From Ornithodoros turicata (lineage: Eukaryota; Arthropoda; Arachnida; Ixodida; Argasidae): DNA of 64,000 nucleotides. The translations under genes were made by a program, and so were the position numbers. Positions 49,727 through 60,679 of the stretch are shown piece after piece. The stretch's first letter is position 1. Every line of letters starts with the position of its first letter. The stretch covers positions 103,602,668 through 103,666,667 of the forward strand of contig NC_088203.1 of NCBI RefSeq assembly GCF_037126465.1. Direction: 5' to 3'. The notes under the pieces are model-generated. The model saw only the letters and a list, made by a program, of their open reading frames with translations. It was not told the origin of the DNA and did no database searches.

Positions 49727-51379
49727 TTATGGCGGTGGATTTTGGGGCGGAGGCTTTTGCTCGGCGTCTTTGGCTCCACCCGCTTCTGACGGAGCGGCTT
49801 CTTTCGGCTGCTCCTTGGGGGTTTCTTTGGGCTGCTCTTTGGGGGTTTCTTTCGAAGGTACTTTCGCAGGCTGACTGCCGGGCGCGTTCGAAGCTTCCGC
49901 CGAGGGTCCCTTCGAAGAGAGAGTACCCTCGGAAGCTACCTGTGGAGCGGCCTCGGTACCCATTTTTTGAGCACTTTCGGGAGGGGCTTTAGAAGAATCT
50001 GCTGAATCTTTCTTCGTAGAAGGTTCCGGAGGAGCTTCTCTCGAGGACCCCTGAGCAGTTTCTGAGCGGCGCCCCTGGTCTCCGAATTGTAGAATGAGTA
50101 TTGCGGCGCTGGTTGAAGCCTGCGGCTCGTGCGGAAGAAGTGCCGGGAATTCTGGTTCCGTGGACGACTGAGGGGGTCGGTCCAGGATTGGTTGCGAGGG
50201 GATTAACATGATAAGGGAAGCTTGTTTTCTGGATGACGTGGGCTGGCCAGGACCATCAGTTGTTCCAGGTTGTGCCGTCGATGGTTTTTCCGCCGGTTGG
50301 GCTTCCGTTTTCGGTGTATCTTTGGCGGACTCAGTCTGAGGTTGCGTTGGTTGCGTTGACGCGCTTTCCTCTGAAGCATCACCAGACATTATGAGGACAA
50401 AGCCTGGCGGCAGCGGCTGCGTAAATTCCTGCTGAATATCCCGTTCTATTGCCCTTTGATATTCCTTTTGAAGTTCCTGTTCAAACTGCCTACGGAGAAT
50501 GTCCCGCTGAAGTCCTTCCAGTTGTTCCCTCTCCAGTCTTCTTTCTATTACCTGTTCCACTTCCCTTCGAAGTTCAGCACGTAGCGTCTCCGAACTTTGT
50601 TGCGAACCACCTGCAGTCTCGTTCGGGGGTTTTGTCGAATCGCTTGGAACAAGAGGTTCGTTAGAAAGCACTTCTGGCTCGAAACTTATGGCTAGGTCTA
50701 CCACGACCACGTCTGAAAGATCATCCGGTGCTTGCGGGAGTTCAATGACCGGTTCAGTGATCGGTTCTCCAGGGCCAACAACCAGTAGTTGTTCCACTTC
50801 ACTAGGCGGCTTAAAACATCCGGAAGTAACGTCGGCAGCACTGTCCACAATGTCGATCACAGTAGGTGGCCGAAACATGGGATGCTTGTGCCCGCTGTCG
50901 TCTTCAATTATGTTTTCATTGTCATCGTCTTCCGACTTATCTTGCCCTTCTTCGAGCTGCTTCAGCATCCGAAGCTTTGTGACCGCTATGGAATCTTTCC
51001 TTCTGAATTTCGAAAAGCGCGATGGTGGTAGAGGGACGTCCTCGTCATCATCATCAGCTGCCGTCTCGACCTTTTTGCCATCTGGCGGTTTGTCGTCTGC
51101 TACTTGGAACCCCAACTTCTTGCTCTCCGGTGACATAACGTCCGAGGTAACCTTCTTGCCCTCCGGTGACATAACGTCCGAGGTTACAGTAACGGTACCT
51201 TGTTTCAGGATAGATTTTGAGTCGCGTTGGCCGTCCGTTGGAGATGACCCACCCTGTACAGCGTCGGCCGCCGCCACTGTAGAGGCCACTGTAACGGCCT
51301 CCTTAGCGGCCTCGACGTGAATGCCCATGGGCTGGACGTCCAACTTGTGGTCTGGTGGAGGTGCGGAGTCTTTGCTCAT
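49727..51379 (-). CDS. Intronless disordered acidic/Pro-rich protein, 550 residues, unidentified
   Basis: A single open frame with ATG at 51377-51379 (A at -3) and TAA at 49727-49729. I do not recognise it. Seen: an Ala/Val-rich N-terminus; a tandem VTSDVMSPE repeat; a SILK tetrapeptide, which in other proteins docks protein phosphatase 1; an acidic DDDDED cluster; a charged Arg/Glu/Gln helix at about residues 265-315 (ELRREVEQVIERRLEREQ) that should form a coiled coil; then a Pro/Ser/Glu/Lys-rich C-terminus with KETPKEQP repeats. No signal peptide, membrane segment or known domain. Its composition resembles the tail of the M13-like gene, but there is no sequence match. Length and codon periodicity favour a real gene; it may also be part of a spliced one. 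No promoter or poly(A) signal was found. Confidence 0.7.
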   Translation of the reverse strand: MSKDSAPPPDHKLDVQPMGIHVEAAKEAVTVASTVAAADAVQGGSSPTDGQRDSKSILKQGTVTVTSDVMSPEGKKVTSDVMSPESKKLGFQVADDKPPDGKKVETAADDDDEDVPLPPSRFSKFRRKDSIAVTKLRMLKQLEEGQDKSEDDDNENIIEDDSGHKHPMFRPPTVIDIVDSAADVTSGCFKPPSEVEQLLVVGPGEPITEPVIELPQAPDDLSDVVVVDLAISFEPEVLSNEPLVPSDSTKPPNETAGGSQQSSETLRAELRREVEQVIERRLEREQLEGLQRDILRRQFEQELQKEYQRAIERDIQQEFTQPLPPGFVLIMSGDASEESASTQPTQPQTESAKDTPKTEAQPAEKPSTAQPGTTDGPGQPTSSRKQASLIMLIPSQPILDRPPQSSTEPEFPALLPHEPQASTSAAILILQFGDQGRRSETAQGSSREAPPEPSTKKDSADSSKAPPESAQKMGTEAAPQVASEGTLSSKGPSAEASNAPGSQPAKVPSKETPKEQPKETPKEQPKEAAPSEAGGAKDAEQKPPPQNPPP

Positions 51380-52790
51380 TGTGACAGTGAATTTTGTTCC
51401 CTCTTCTAAGTCTGTGATGTGAATGGGTCCGGGGTCATCCTCCGCGTTGTATTATCTAGCGCATACAGGTGGTTCTATAGCCGCTGCAGAAGCACTGCGC
51501 CGCTGCCGCGCTGTCCGGTCGGTGCATCACCTTCTTCTTCTTGTTGTCGGTTGATATTGATGATAGTTGTAATGACGACGAGTGTGAGCAGCGACTGAAT
51601 TCTGCGAGAACTACGACGATATTTTGCGCAAGTTGCCGGCGATCGTGTGGAAGGTTGCTGCCGGAAAAAGCACATCGCAGGAGGTATCTGTAGTGTGTGT
51701 ACACACTCACAATTGATCTGTATTGCAGTAAAAGAAGGCATAAATACACAACCGGTATCAGGCGACACGTGCCGAGGTACAGGACTCCCAGTTGATAATA
51801 AGGTGCGTAAATTAGCTGTTTAGGAAGGCAACTTCTTTATCAGACAGTGCAACAGATGTCGTTGTCTTCCTGATTTTCGGGGCACCACTGTCCTTGGGAG
51901 AGCCAGACATCAAATCACCCGGGAGATCCTCGAAGCCCATCGCGTACTTTTAGCGGGGGAAGGCAAGTGTGTTATCCAACCATCTGTTGCACTGTATGAT
52001 AAAGAAGTTGCATTCCTAAACAGCTAATTTACCGCTCAATATAGCGCTAGAAAAGTTGACCGGGGCTCTACTTCGACAAGAGTGGTTTTATAGCGGTTCG
52101 CAGCAATGCGAGGAGGAAAATATAGCGAAATTTTCTTGTGCTGTGTTAGGAAAGCGCTATATGTGGGAACTGGCCCTTTATTATCGACTTGGAGCGATGC
52201 GTCACTCCGCATGTATTAAGTCCTGTATCTCGGCACGTGTGGCCTGATACGTGTTGTGTATTTATGCCTTCTTTTCCTGCAATATAGTTCAGTTGTGAGT
52301 GACGCCTGTGTGTCTACCTTCAGCCCTTGTCTTTCGCGTCCCAAAATATTGCAGTATGCGACTGTCGCAGCGCTGAGAAGAAAGGCACGGGGACATTTGG
52401 ACGTAAAGTGAGGACTGTGTCGGCCGTCCGTGGCTGGTTTCTGAGACTGATTTTGTAAACTTGATTGCGAGGTGATAGCACACCGAGGAGCGAAAATATT
52501 TTGCATGGTCAGTCCTGGTGGACAGCTGCACAGAAGAGACAGGGTTTCTTTATGGGATAAGTTCTTTAATCCTTCTTTAATGGGATAAGAAAACGTGCTG
52601 GACGAAATGAACAGCTCCCCGTCGATAGCTTTCGTTCGAAATCGATATATTTTCCGAATGATTCGATATTTTTCTGTGGATACGGTATTTTTCTGCGGCC
52701 GAGCGCCCGGGAAATTTTCTTGTTTTTTCGATGAACGCGTCATGCACCGTCCTTCTTACAAAATTCGCAGTGTCATCAGACGTGACAACT
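51380..52790. other. Between the intronless ORF and the zinc-finger exon
   Basis: Could hold the divergent promoters of both genes, but no TATA box or initiator was recognised. Contains the fold-back element 51704-52301. Confidence 0.5.
51704..52301. mobile_element. Long inverted-repeat (fold-back) element
   Basis: Arms of about 135-150 bp: outer ends CACTCACAATTGATC and its near complement at 52301, then ATAAATACAC / GTGTATTTAT, and inner arms at 51815-51860 and 51978-52027 (TTAGCTGTTTAGGAA; CAACAGATG). No coding capacity. Confidence 0.85.
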
Positions 52791-52961
52791 ATGCGCTGCA
52801 GTAAGTGCGAACACGAAATCCTTCTGAAGCCACCAGTCAAAAAGTTTGTGCCGTGCGAAAAATGTGGCGACATCATCTGCACCAGCTGCCTCGCAGTGCA
52901 CATGAAGATGAACTGCAAGACATATCAAGAAGGACTAGATGCGACGCGGAGAGCCTGCAAG
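52791..52961 (+). CDS. Zinc-finger exon resembling an IBR (RBR-type) module
   Basis: Codes CSKC...CEKC...CTSC...H...C: C-x2-C-x14-C-x2-C-x4-C-x2-C-x4-H-x4-C, the IBR-like spacing of RBR ubiquitin ligases; the MNCKTYQEGL ending resembles MNCKEYQEDL of HOIL-1 (RBCK1). Donor GCAAG|GTAGGT at 52961, phase 0. ATG at 52791 has A at -3; an in-frame ATG at 52731 and an acceptor at about 52770 (ATTCGCAG) leave the start open. No RING1 or RING2 was seen, so ligase activity cannot be claimed. Confidence 0.6.
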
Positions 52962-53091
52962 GTAGGTACGAATTCCGGTGTAACTGGGCGCGTTGGTATT
53001 CCCACATTGTTCTAAAAGCTCTACAGGCCACTGGGAAGGCGACGGGCACTTATGGCACCTTTAACTGGTAGTTGCCACCGCTCGCTATATA

Positions 53092-53263
53092 CAGTGAACC
53101 CTCGTTAATATGACCTCCGATAATCTGACATACGCGCTTTACGACCATACTACTGTGGAACAATGCAGTGAAACCTCTGCAAATCCCCCCGTTAATATGA
53201 CAATTCCGCATTATGACCAAAATTTTCGGGAACGACCATGGTCATAATAATGAGGGTTCACTG
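53092..53263. mobile_element. Pogo/Tigger-like MITE
   Basis: TA at both ends; ends CAGTGAACCCTCGTTAATAT and ATAATGAGGGTTCACTG, typical of pogo/Tigger-type elements. Confidence 0.8.
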
Positions 53264-53542
53264 TAGAGCACTCTGTCTTGGACTGGTCAAAACGGAGATC
53301 GCTTTGACAACAGCTTCGGTAGTTTTCGGCAGGCCCCAAGCGGCACATCTTTGCCCAACATTGGTACAATATTTGGCCGAGATGTTGCGCTGCTTGGGGC
53401 AACACTGGGCAGACAAACACTACGTTATATTATATAAACCTATCAAGGAACCTTGATAGGATACGGCGAAACACAGAAAGGATGTCGTATACTTGTTGGA
53501 GGTACCAATTAACAAGGTGAAGGGGTCACGGAGCGTTGTTAT

Positions 53543-55533
53543 CAGTGATGGGCAAAGTACCTCAAAATTATACTTAAAGTAAAGTACCAAGTACCTGGTG
53601 CCATTAGTACTTTAAGTACAGTACAAAGTACCCAATCCCAAATGTACTTCAAGTAAAGTACAAAGTACTAGGCAAAGTACTAAGGTAAAGTACCCATCAA
53701 GTACATTGCTAATTTAATTTGTATCACTTTGCATTTCACTCTTTAGTATCTGCGTCTTGCTTTTTTGGCAAAACTGTAGAGGGTACTCTTGACAAATGCT
53801 CTGAAGCCATAAAGACGTATAGGTTAAGTGCGAACCCGTGAATGTGAACTTAATCAGATGTCATAATTTGCAGTTACATGTAGAGGAGTAATCAGTCAGC
53901 TGTGCAGTGATAATGCAAAATAGTATTACACCCTGACTGATCCAAGATCACCCGCCTAGTGTGGTGTTCCGGTACTAATCTTCTGCCAGACATGTACAAG
54001 ATACTCAAAAATGTATTTAAGATAAGATAATAAATACTAAAGCTAGAATGTAATTAAGATAGAGTATAAGTACATGGAAATTAAAGTAATTAAGATAGAG
54101 TACTAAATACTTCAAAAAGTATTTGAAATACAATTAAGATACTAGAGTACCTGTCGCAAATAAGGCAGTCTTGCGTTTTAAGCGTACACTTTATTTGCCC
54201 GCAGTAGCAATTGCATTTCAAAATGGTCGCCTGACACCTTTCCCATCTGAACACAATTCTCAAAAAGACGACAAAGAGATACTACATAACAAAGCAAGAG
54301 ATAACCCAGAACAAAGGAAACTTCTAGCAGGTCCCTGCTCGGCGAGGTCAGAATTCTGCGTCACCGGGTCAGGGCACACATAATAGAACCCTCACTCGCC
54401 AAGGATTAGTATACACACGGGGCAAGATCTCTAAATGGAGACTTTCAAGAAGGGCCAATGTCCGGGTCAAGTCCGAGGGACTCAAGGAATGTTCACTGAA
54501 CAAGCAAGATAATGGAAAGACGAGACACAGCGTAGTTTGAGAGGCAGATCCAAAATATGTAATTAGAGTATTGAGTAGAAAATACCGTAAAATGTATTTT
54601 AAATAGAGTACAAATACACAAAACAAAAAGTATTGAGTAGAGTACCGAAATACCGCAAATTGTATTTAAAATACAGTATTTTGAATACAATACTCCAAAT
54701 ACGTACAAGTCTGTCTTCTGCTATAACAGGCTAGGAAATTTCAAGGGAAAAAAAGTACAAGCCAACAGAGATTATATATTCCAGGGCATTCCTTGCTGCT
54801 TTTTAAAATACAACATGTTTAAAAAAAGAAAATGAAGAAAGTGAAAAAGGATGTAGCAAAATGAAGCCTTAATTTTTATACGACTAATGTAATCCGTGTG
54901 ACGAATCAGGAAAACGTATAATGTAAAAAAGAAAGCATATGTGTCTTTCAGAGTGTTCATCATGTAATGCAATCACACATAAAATGTGATAGAAAATGAT
55001 TATTAATTGCCAATGAAGGAAGCAATATAAAAAAGCATAGAACACTGCATTGGGAGAACTGAAATAACAATGAACCAAGTGTCATGGAAGTGTCGAGACC
55101 TTTCTTACTTACTTTTCAACATTTCAAGCCTCTCAACAATAGATTTGCTTCAACAAATACGCTCTTTAAAAGCATAAAAATCCTTTTTGGTAAAATGTCA
55201 GACTGGGACTCTTGGTACTGCATCCTACTAAAAGCGCTAAAATGACGGAAAGACAACGAAAACTCAGAGATAGCCCTATCTGTGTGTTTTCGTCTCCTTG
55301 CTGTCATTTTAGCGCTTTTAGTAGGGTGCATTTCTGATACTCTTTTGTGATTTTTTGTCTGCAGTCCAAGTTTGGGTACTTGAGTACTTGATGGGAAAGT
55401 ACTCGGAAAAAAGTACTTGAAGTACGGTACAAAGTACACAATTTAAAATGTACTTAAAGTAAAGTACAAGTACACAGAAATGTACTTAAAGTACTACTTG
55501 GGTACTTGGTACTTCAAGTACTGCCCATCACTG
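53543..55533. mobile_element. hAT-like element, AAGTAC-rich, 2.0 kb
   Basis: Ends CAGTGATGGGCAAAGTAC and GTACTGCCCATCACTG; exact 8-bp duplication GTTGTTAT (53535-53542, 55534-55541). AAGTACTTT words fill both subterminal regions. A second repeat with ends like AGACATGTACAAGATACT occupies about 53988-54715. No transposase. Confidence 0.92.
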
Positions 55534-55590
55534 GTTGTTATTGACGAGACTCCAGTCATGGAGAAGTTCTGTCGTGAGTCCCAGGCGGTA

Positions 55591-57471
55591 CAGGCCCCGA
55601 CAAAAGTTTACAGAACACGCGAGCGGTGTATTTTCTCCTCGGTACGACACCCTAGCGGCAAGCGGAAGCTGGCGAAATCAGGCCAGTTCACTGCCTCAGA
55701 GGGGTGGACGACTGCGCTCTTAGCGACACACAGCGGTAGTTTCGGTTGGATTTTACTGTTGTGCTCGCCAACAACACGTGATTCAACGATTGTTGAGACA
55801 GGGAGCTCGCCGCTATCATCGTGATAAGGATGAATCATAGTGGCAACACTTTACGGTGTATTGCTTTTATTGGAAAGCCATGATATGTAGACAAGACAAA
55901 GAAAGGTATCTGGTAAACAGTTGCCTTATTACCCAAGCAGCACAATGTACTGAAAGTCGAGTGCAACAGGGGTGAACGGGTAGGTGTATGGCCTTGAACA
56001 GACTCGCAAAACTAAAGCACATTGATAAGACATACCGTCCATCCCTATTGCACTCGACTTTCGGTACATTGTGCTGCTTGGGATGGACGACGCGTGACGA
56101 GCTGAAAAACAATTGACGCTGACATTGATTGATTGATAAACAACTGACGTGAGTCACGAGTTGTTGACGAGCGCAACAGTTAAATCCAACTCCACGGGCA
56201 CATACAACAGTAATCATATCGAAACTACTGCTGTGTGTCGCTAAGAGCGCAGTCGTCCACCCCTCTGAGCAGTGTTGTACCTGCTACCCGAAAAAGGTAG
56301 CGCAATACCGATACGCGCTACCTGAGCAAAAAGTAACGAAATCCCGATATCGTTACACGTACCTAAAAGTAGCGGAATACCGCTACCGTTACCCGTAAAA
56401 AGTAACGCGATACTTCATGCGCTACTTTTTAGGAAAGAAACAAACAGTATCGTTGATGACGTACTTCAAACGTCTTAAAATAATAAAATAAAACAATATC
56501 TCAAAATAATAAATCGACGTTCAATGGAGGTTACACGTAGGTTGCCTGAAAGATAAAATTTTGAAAACCGTTTTTTTTACAGATTCACTAATCCTACTCG
56601 GTATCCTGCATATCTTTTTCTCTTCCTCTAAAGCAAATAAAGCACAAAGCAAGTCTACCGATAAAAGTCTCAACAGCTTTGTCACAAAAAGAACTCGCAT
56701 TGCCCGGAACGAGATTTTAGTAAACATACCATGGTGTGCTGTTTCAAATTGGACGTTGACTTCCTTGACGCACAGATAAAGCTTTCCCACCGAGGCGCAT
56801 AGTAGACATTTGAACACCACGCTACTGTTTTGTACTGTAGCAGGCCATGGTCCCTCCATTGCAGCGGACAAGAAATGGCAACTGTCAAGCACCTAAGCGT
56901 ACGTGGTGCAATGTCATGTGGAATGTCATGACTCATAGCTAGCGAGGACGGCTCCAGAATGGAGTGACGTCAGTTTGCAGACAACTCCCACAATGCACCA
57001 AATCTTCGTTCATCCCAAATAGGGAACACGTGGAGGACACATCATCTTTGTAAGATAACGGCCTCTCTGTGCCCTCCTTTCGGCTATTTGCCCGGTCTTC
57101 CCAGAATGAGCTGTGATATCGGGCAGCTTGATCGAAGGCAGGCAGAGTGGAGGCTTGATGATAGGTCGAAGTCGAGCTGTCGCGAACCCCAGCTCGGAAA
57201 GTAGCGGTAGCGCTCAAAGATTGCGCTACCGCAAATTTGTAGCGGAAGTACTTCTTTCGTTACCAGTTTAAAAAAGTAGCGCGATCTCTACTCCGCTACC
57301 GAAAAAAAGTAACGGATACGGTAGCGCCACTACTAGTAACGTCGCTACGTACAACACTGCCTCTGAGGCAGTGAACTGGCCTGATTTCGCCAGCTTCCGC
57401 TTGCCGCCAGGGTGTCGTACCCAGGAGAAAATACACCGCTCGCGTGTTCCGTCAACTTTTGTCGGGACCTG
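55591..57471. mobile_element. mariner-like fold-back element, interrupted
   Basis: TA at 55589-55590 and 57472-57473; ends CAGGCCCCGACAAAAGTT and AACTTTTGTCGGGACCTG, with arms over 100 bp. A related fragment lies at about 30655-30940. The right arm is split by the hAT-like element below. Confidence 0.85.
56270..57359. mobile_element. hAT-like element, GTAGCG-rich, nested
   Basis: Ends CAGTGTTGTAC and GTACAACACTG; exact duplication CCTCTGAG (56262-56269, 57360-57367). Subterminal regions are full of GGTAGCG / CGCTACC words. No transposase. Confidence 0.9.
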
Positions 57472-58549
57472 TACCACGTACGCTACCACGACGAGGAGGC
57501 TGTTCATCGGACTTTATTGCGGAAGGTACTCCCTCTAATGCTGAAAATGATTCACCCGATGAAGTAGTAGTGAAAGTGCTGTCGCCAGCGCCTGCTCTGC
57601 AACAAAGTGTAGGCGCTGACGTGCAAGAAAAGGAGGTGGTCAGCTAGGAGCAACAAAGGAGCTCCACCTGATCGGTTAGCGTACACTGCCGCGCAGACTA
57701 CGACAGCCCCCTGATCCAGTCAGTTGGAAGAAGAGGCAATATATAACTTATATAACATCACGGGACCATTATTATTTTATTTATTCCGTAGTTTTTGTTT
57801 GTTTATTTTAGTTTTTTCCCTTCCACTTTCCTTCAGCTCAGAGGGATCTGGCTTCGAGCACTATGGTACCGCCAGTCGAAGATGCCATTAATGCACCTTC
57901 GCCTGTTTTCTGTGGGGTTTTGCGGTTTTAGTACCAAGTACTGTAGTTTAGTGCCGTGTTTGCGCTTCCCCTGGATTCATCGATAGTACAATTTTACATC
58001 AGAAGTCTCGACGATCTTGTCATGTAAGGAATCTTTTACCTGTATAGACTGGGGTTGAACTGACAGTCGGGAAAGCATGGTCTGGGCATCACAATTTACA
58101 TGGTCGTTATTATTATTCATTGTTACATTAATGGTTTCTCTGCAAAGAAATGTTCCAGGGAAGACCTCTAACGTCGTGCAATTTTACAAACATCGTATGT
58201 ACGAGCAACAAGTCCAGTAGTGTAGCAGAAAATAAGAATCTCTCCGCGTCGTTTGCCTACTCGGGCAATCAGCAACTGTCTTCTGTCGCTCTCCAATTAC
58301 TAGATCAGACAGCAATAAAAGATATGCAGCGACAGGGTTTCCAGAAACTAGTTCTCCCATCATCGCTCAGATTCCATTTGCCTTTGTTTGCAGTCATATT
58401 CTAGCTTGGAGCGATTTTCGTGTTTTGAGGTGTTTGCAGTTAGCGCATCTTAAATATACTCTGGACCAAAGTCTTCGTGCCAACTTTGTATTTTCTCCCA
58501 TGCGTTATCATTCTGACACGTGTCACATCCAGGACGTACTAGATTGTAA

Positions 58550-58884
58550 GGGCCAGTTCTTAGACGTCCGACGCGGCGTCGTGAGCGGGCGGCGGAAGTA
58601 GAGGTGGATTTCCGCCGCCCCGTCAGCGCGCACGATTTTCATGTTCCCACCACAGTGGCCTTCCGTCCCCCAAAGCAGACGAAAAACCAGGGGGCGTGGC
58701 CTTTGTGTCACCTAATTGGTCGCCAGCTGTCGTTCTCGGCAGCTCTCGCCGACGTCGTGAAAGAAGTTCGGCATGGCGATTTTTTTGGCTCGACGTCTCT
58801 CGTCTCCCGACTCCGGAAATGCGCGCCAATTTCCGCCGCCCGCTCATGACGCCGCGTCGGGCGTCGCCAAGTGAGAACTGGCCC
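58550..58884. mobile_element. G/C-rich fold-back element
   Basis: Ends GGGCCAGTTCT / AGAACTGGCCC; arms of about 50 bp carry CGCGGCGTC...GGGCGGCGGAA and its complement. Confidence 0.75.
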
Positions 58885-59060
58885 GAACGACCATGTCGGA
58901 TGCTCCCCTTCCGAGCGCCGCGTTTTGGAAGGTAGCGGCGGCGCTACTCATCGTCCCTGCAGTTATTGGTTCCTCAACTTCTACAATACTTTATACTTCA
59001 GCTTACCTTAGTATTTCTGCACAAGCGGTGGATATTCAAGAGATGTTTTTTTTTTTTTCA
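58885..59060. repeat. Dispersed repeat, second copy of 14610-14790
   Basis: Both share GAGCGCCGC/CAGCGCCGC, ATTG(G/C)TTCCTCAA, TCAACAATACTTTGTA-like and CGGTGGAT blocks in order. Confidence 0.6.
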
Positions 59061-59320
59061 TTCTGAAGTTGATTATCATCGGCATCCTGCGCGTTTTCAT
59101 AGGAGCTATTGCTGTCGTCTGCTACGGTAGTCGTACATATACACTTCTGCGCGTTCAGAATTCAAATTTCCATTGTCCAATCGTGCCGCGGATCTCTCGT
59201 GCCGATGAGTAGCGCCCCTAGCGGATCGTGCGGACGGGCTCCTCATAGGGGTTGCTGATTATGACGTGGTCGTTATAATCTAGTAGATCGTGGTCAAATC
59301 TCTCTTGTAAAACTCATCAG

Positions 59321-60679
59321 CTCCCAAAGATACCGGAGCCACGACGCGGCCGACATCAAGAGGATAAAACAGCAGCGTCCAAGCACGGAGAGGACAGTGA
59401 CGAAGATTCTGGAGAGGAACAGATTTGTGGCTACGAGAACACGTGCTTCTTCACGTTCAACATGCCTCGCTGGGCGACCAGGTTCCGATGTCCATTCTGC
59501 CTTGTAGAGTGCACGCTCAACGGCACCGAGAGAGTTTACAGGCCACTCACGCCTCACGCGAAGCCTCCAATGTCTCCGACTGAAACGAAACTGGTGCAAA
59601 GAAAGCAAGAGGATCCCTCTTGCAATGAGACGCCGCCCTCCGCGGGTTCCGTGATGCCCTGGAGGAACAGTGTGGAACAGTCCCCGCCGTACGACCACAC
59701 CAAGAGGTTATTGGGACAGTCTAAACACAATGAGGAAACCTCCGGATCGACTAATGCGGAACCTTCCAGTGGCGGCTTACAATATACGGTGAACAATACA
59801 CGGCTGTCCAAACGAAGTGAAATGCCTTCCAAGAGCAAAGCTGATCCATCAAAAGGTGGCTTCGAAGTGTGCAAGGGAATATCCAAATCCAGTGACAAAA
59901 TTGACTCGGAACCGCACTTGAACCATGGGGAGTGGTCCAGTGGGGGCTTGCAAAGCTCCGCAAGCGCGTCGGGATCGTCTAAAGACATAAGGGGAACCTC
60001 GTTGAAAGGCCTCGAACGTTCCGTGGTCCACTCGGCACCGGTTAAGTACAACAGGGATCCTGCCAACTACAGTGCACTGCCCACTAGCCACACACCATCA
60101 TATAAAAGCTACTCGTATGTGAACGACACTGGCATTTACAACCGCCCCGAGGCCTGCGTTAAGTCCAAGAATGATGCGGAGCTGTGTAACGGTTACTTGG
60201 GGATATCAACTTGGTCTTCCAGACAATTTGAATGCAATCAGGATGCCCATAAGAACAACGGTCACCCGATCATGAAACACGCAGCGTCATCTGAAAGCGA
60301 TTCGCGATCCTCCGCGGCCGACCTTTTACGAGTTAAGAACAACGCGGTGTCTGCCACGAAATCAGTGCAGTCGTCGAAGAGCCACGCGGAGACGTCCAAG
60401 AGAGACCTGGAACACCGCACCAATAATTTCGGATCTAGCGAAACCTGCATGGAATATACCAGGAGCATACATGTTCCCAGGGACACGTCCTCCGATGTAC
60501 CAAAGGCAGTGTCTTCGCAAAAGAGATCCACGGACAAATACTCGGATCATGACGCGTGCAAGTCATCGGCTAGTGACGACGTCGAGATGATTTCTGAAGA
60601 TGAGTGCACCGAGGGCGCCAACATGGAAGGTGTAGGGAATAGTATGGACACCTTGTATCTACAGGAGGATTACTATCAG
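59321..60679 (+). CDS. Large Ser/Lys-rich exon with Cys motif, unidentified gene
   Basis: Acceptor AACTCATCAG at 59320, donor TATCAG|GTAAGT at 60679, phase 0 both sides, 453 codons. It begins basic, then acidic (GEDSDEDSGEE), then a Cys-containing segment with FRCPFCLVEC that could bind zinc, and then about 370 low-complexity residues with loosely repeated SSGGLQ / SKGGFE units. The phase fits the zinc-finger exon 6.3 kb upstream and the next exon at 62278. An internal ATG at 59462 could be a start if the first part is not coding. Function unknown. Confidence 0.65.

Larger units (their letters stand above)
53460..57647 (+). pseudogene. 102-codon open frame interrupted by nested transposons
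   Basis: Three segments (53460-53542, 55542-55590, 57474-57647) read as one frame of 306 nt ending in TAG at 57645-57647, if the insertions and one copy of each target duplication are ignored. The first starts after a possible acceptor (CTTGATAG|GAT, phase 0), which fits the phase-0 donor of the zinc-finger exon at 52961. A possible donor (ACAAG|GTGAAG, about 53511) lies before the first insertion. The 3' part is Asp/Glu/Val/Ser-rich and looks coding. It may be a broken last exon, an exon still used in its first part, or an old element ORF. No homology recognised. Confidence 0.4.
52962..59320. other. 6.3-kb interval between zinc-finger and Ser/Lys-rich exons
   Basis: Filled by 53092-53263, the split open frame, 53543-55533, 55591-57471 with 56270-57359 inside, and 58550-58884. 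57650-58549 shows no recognised feature; 58885-59060 repeats 14610-14790. Confidence 0.6.

Noticed and set aside
59294..60066. Minus-strand open frames opposite the Ser/Lys-rich exon
   Set aside because: Shadows of the plus-strand exon; no splice logic on the minus strand.
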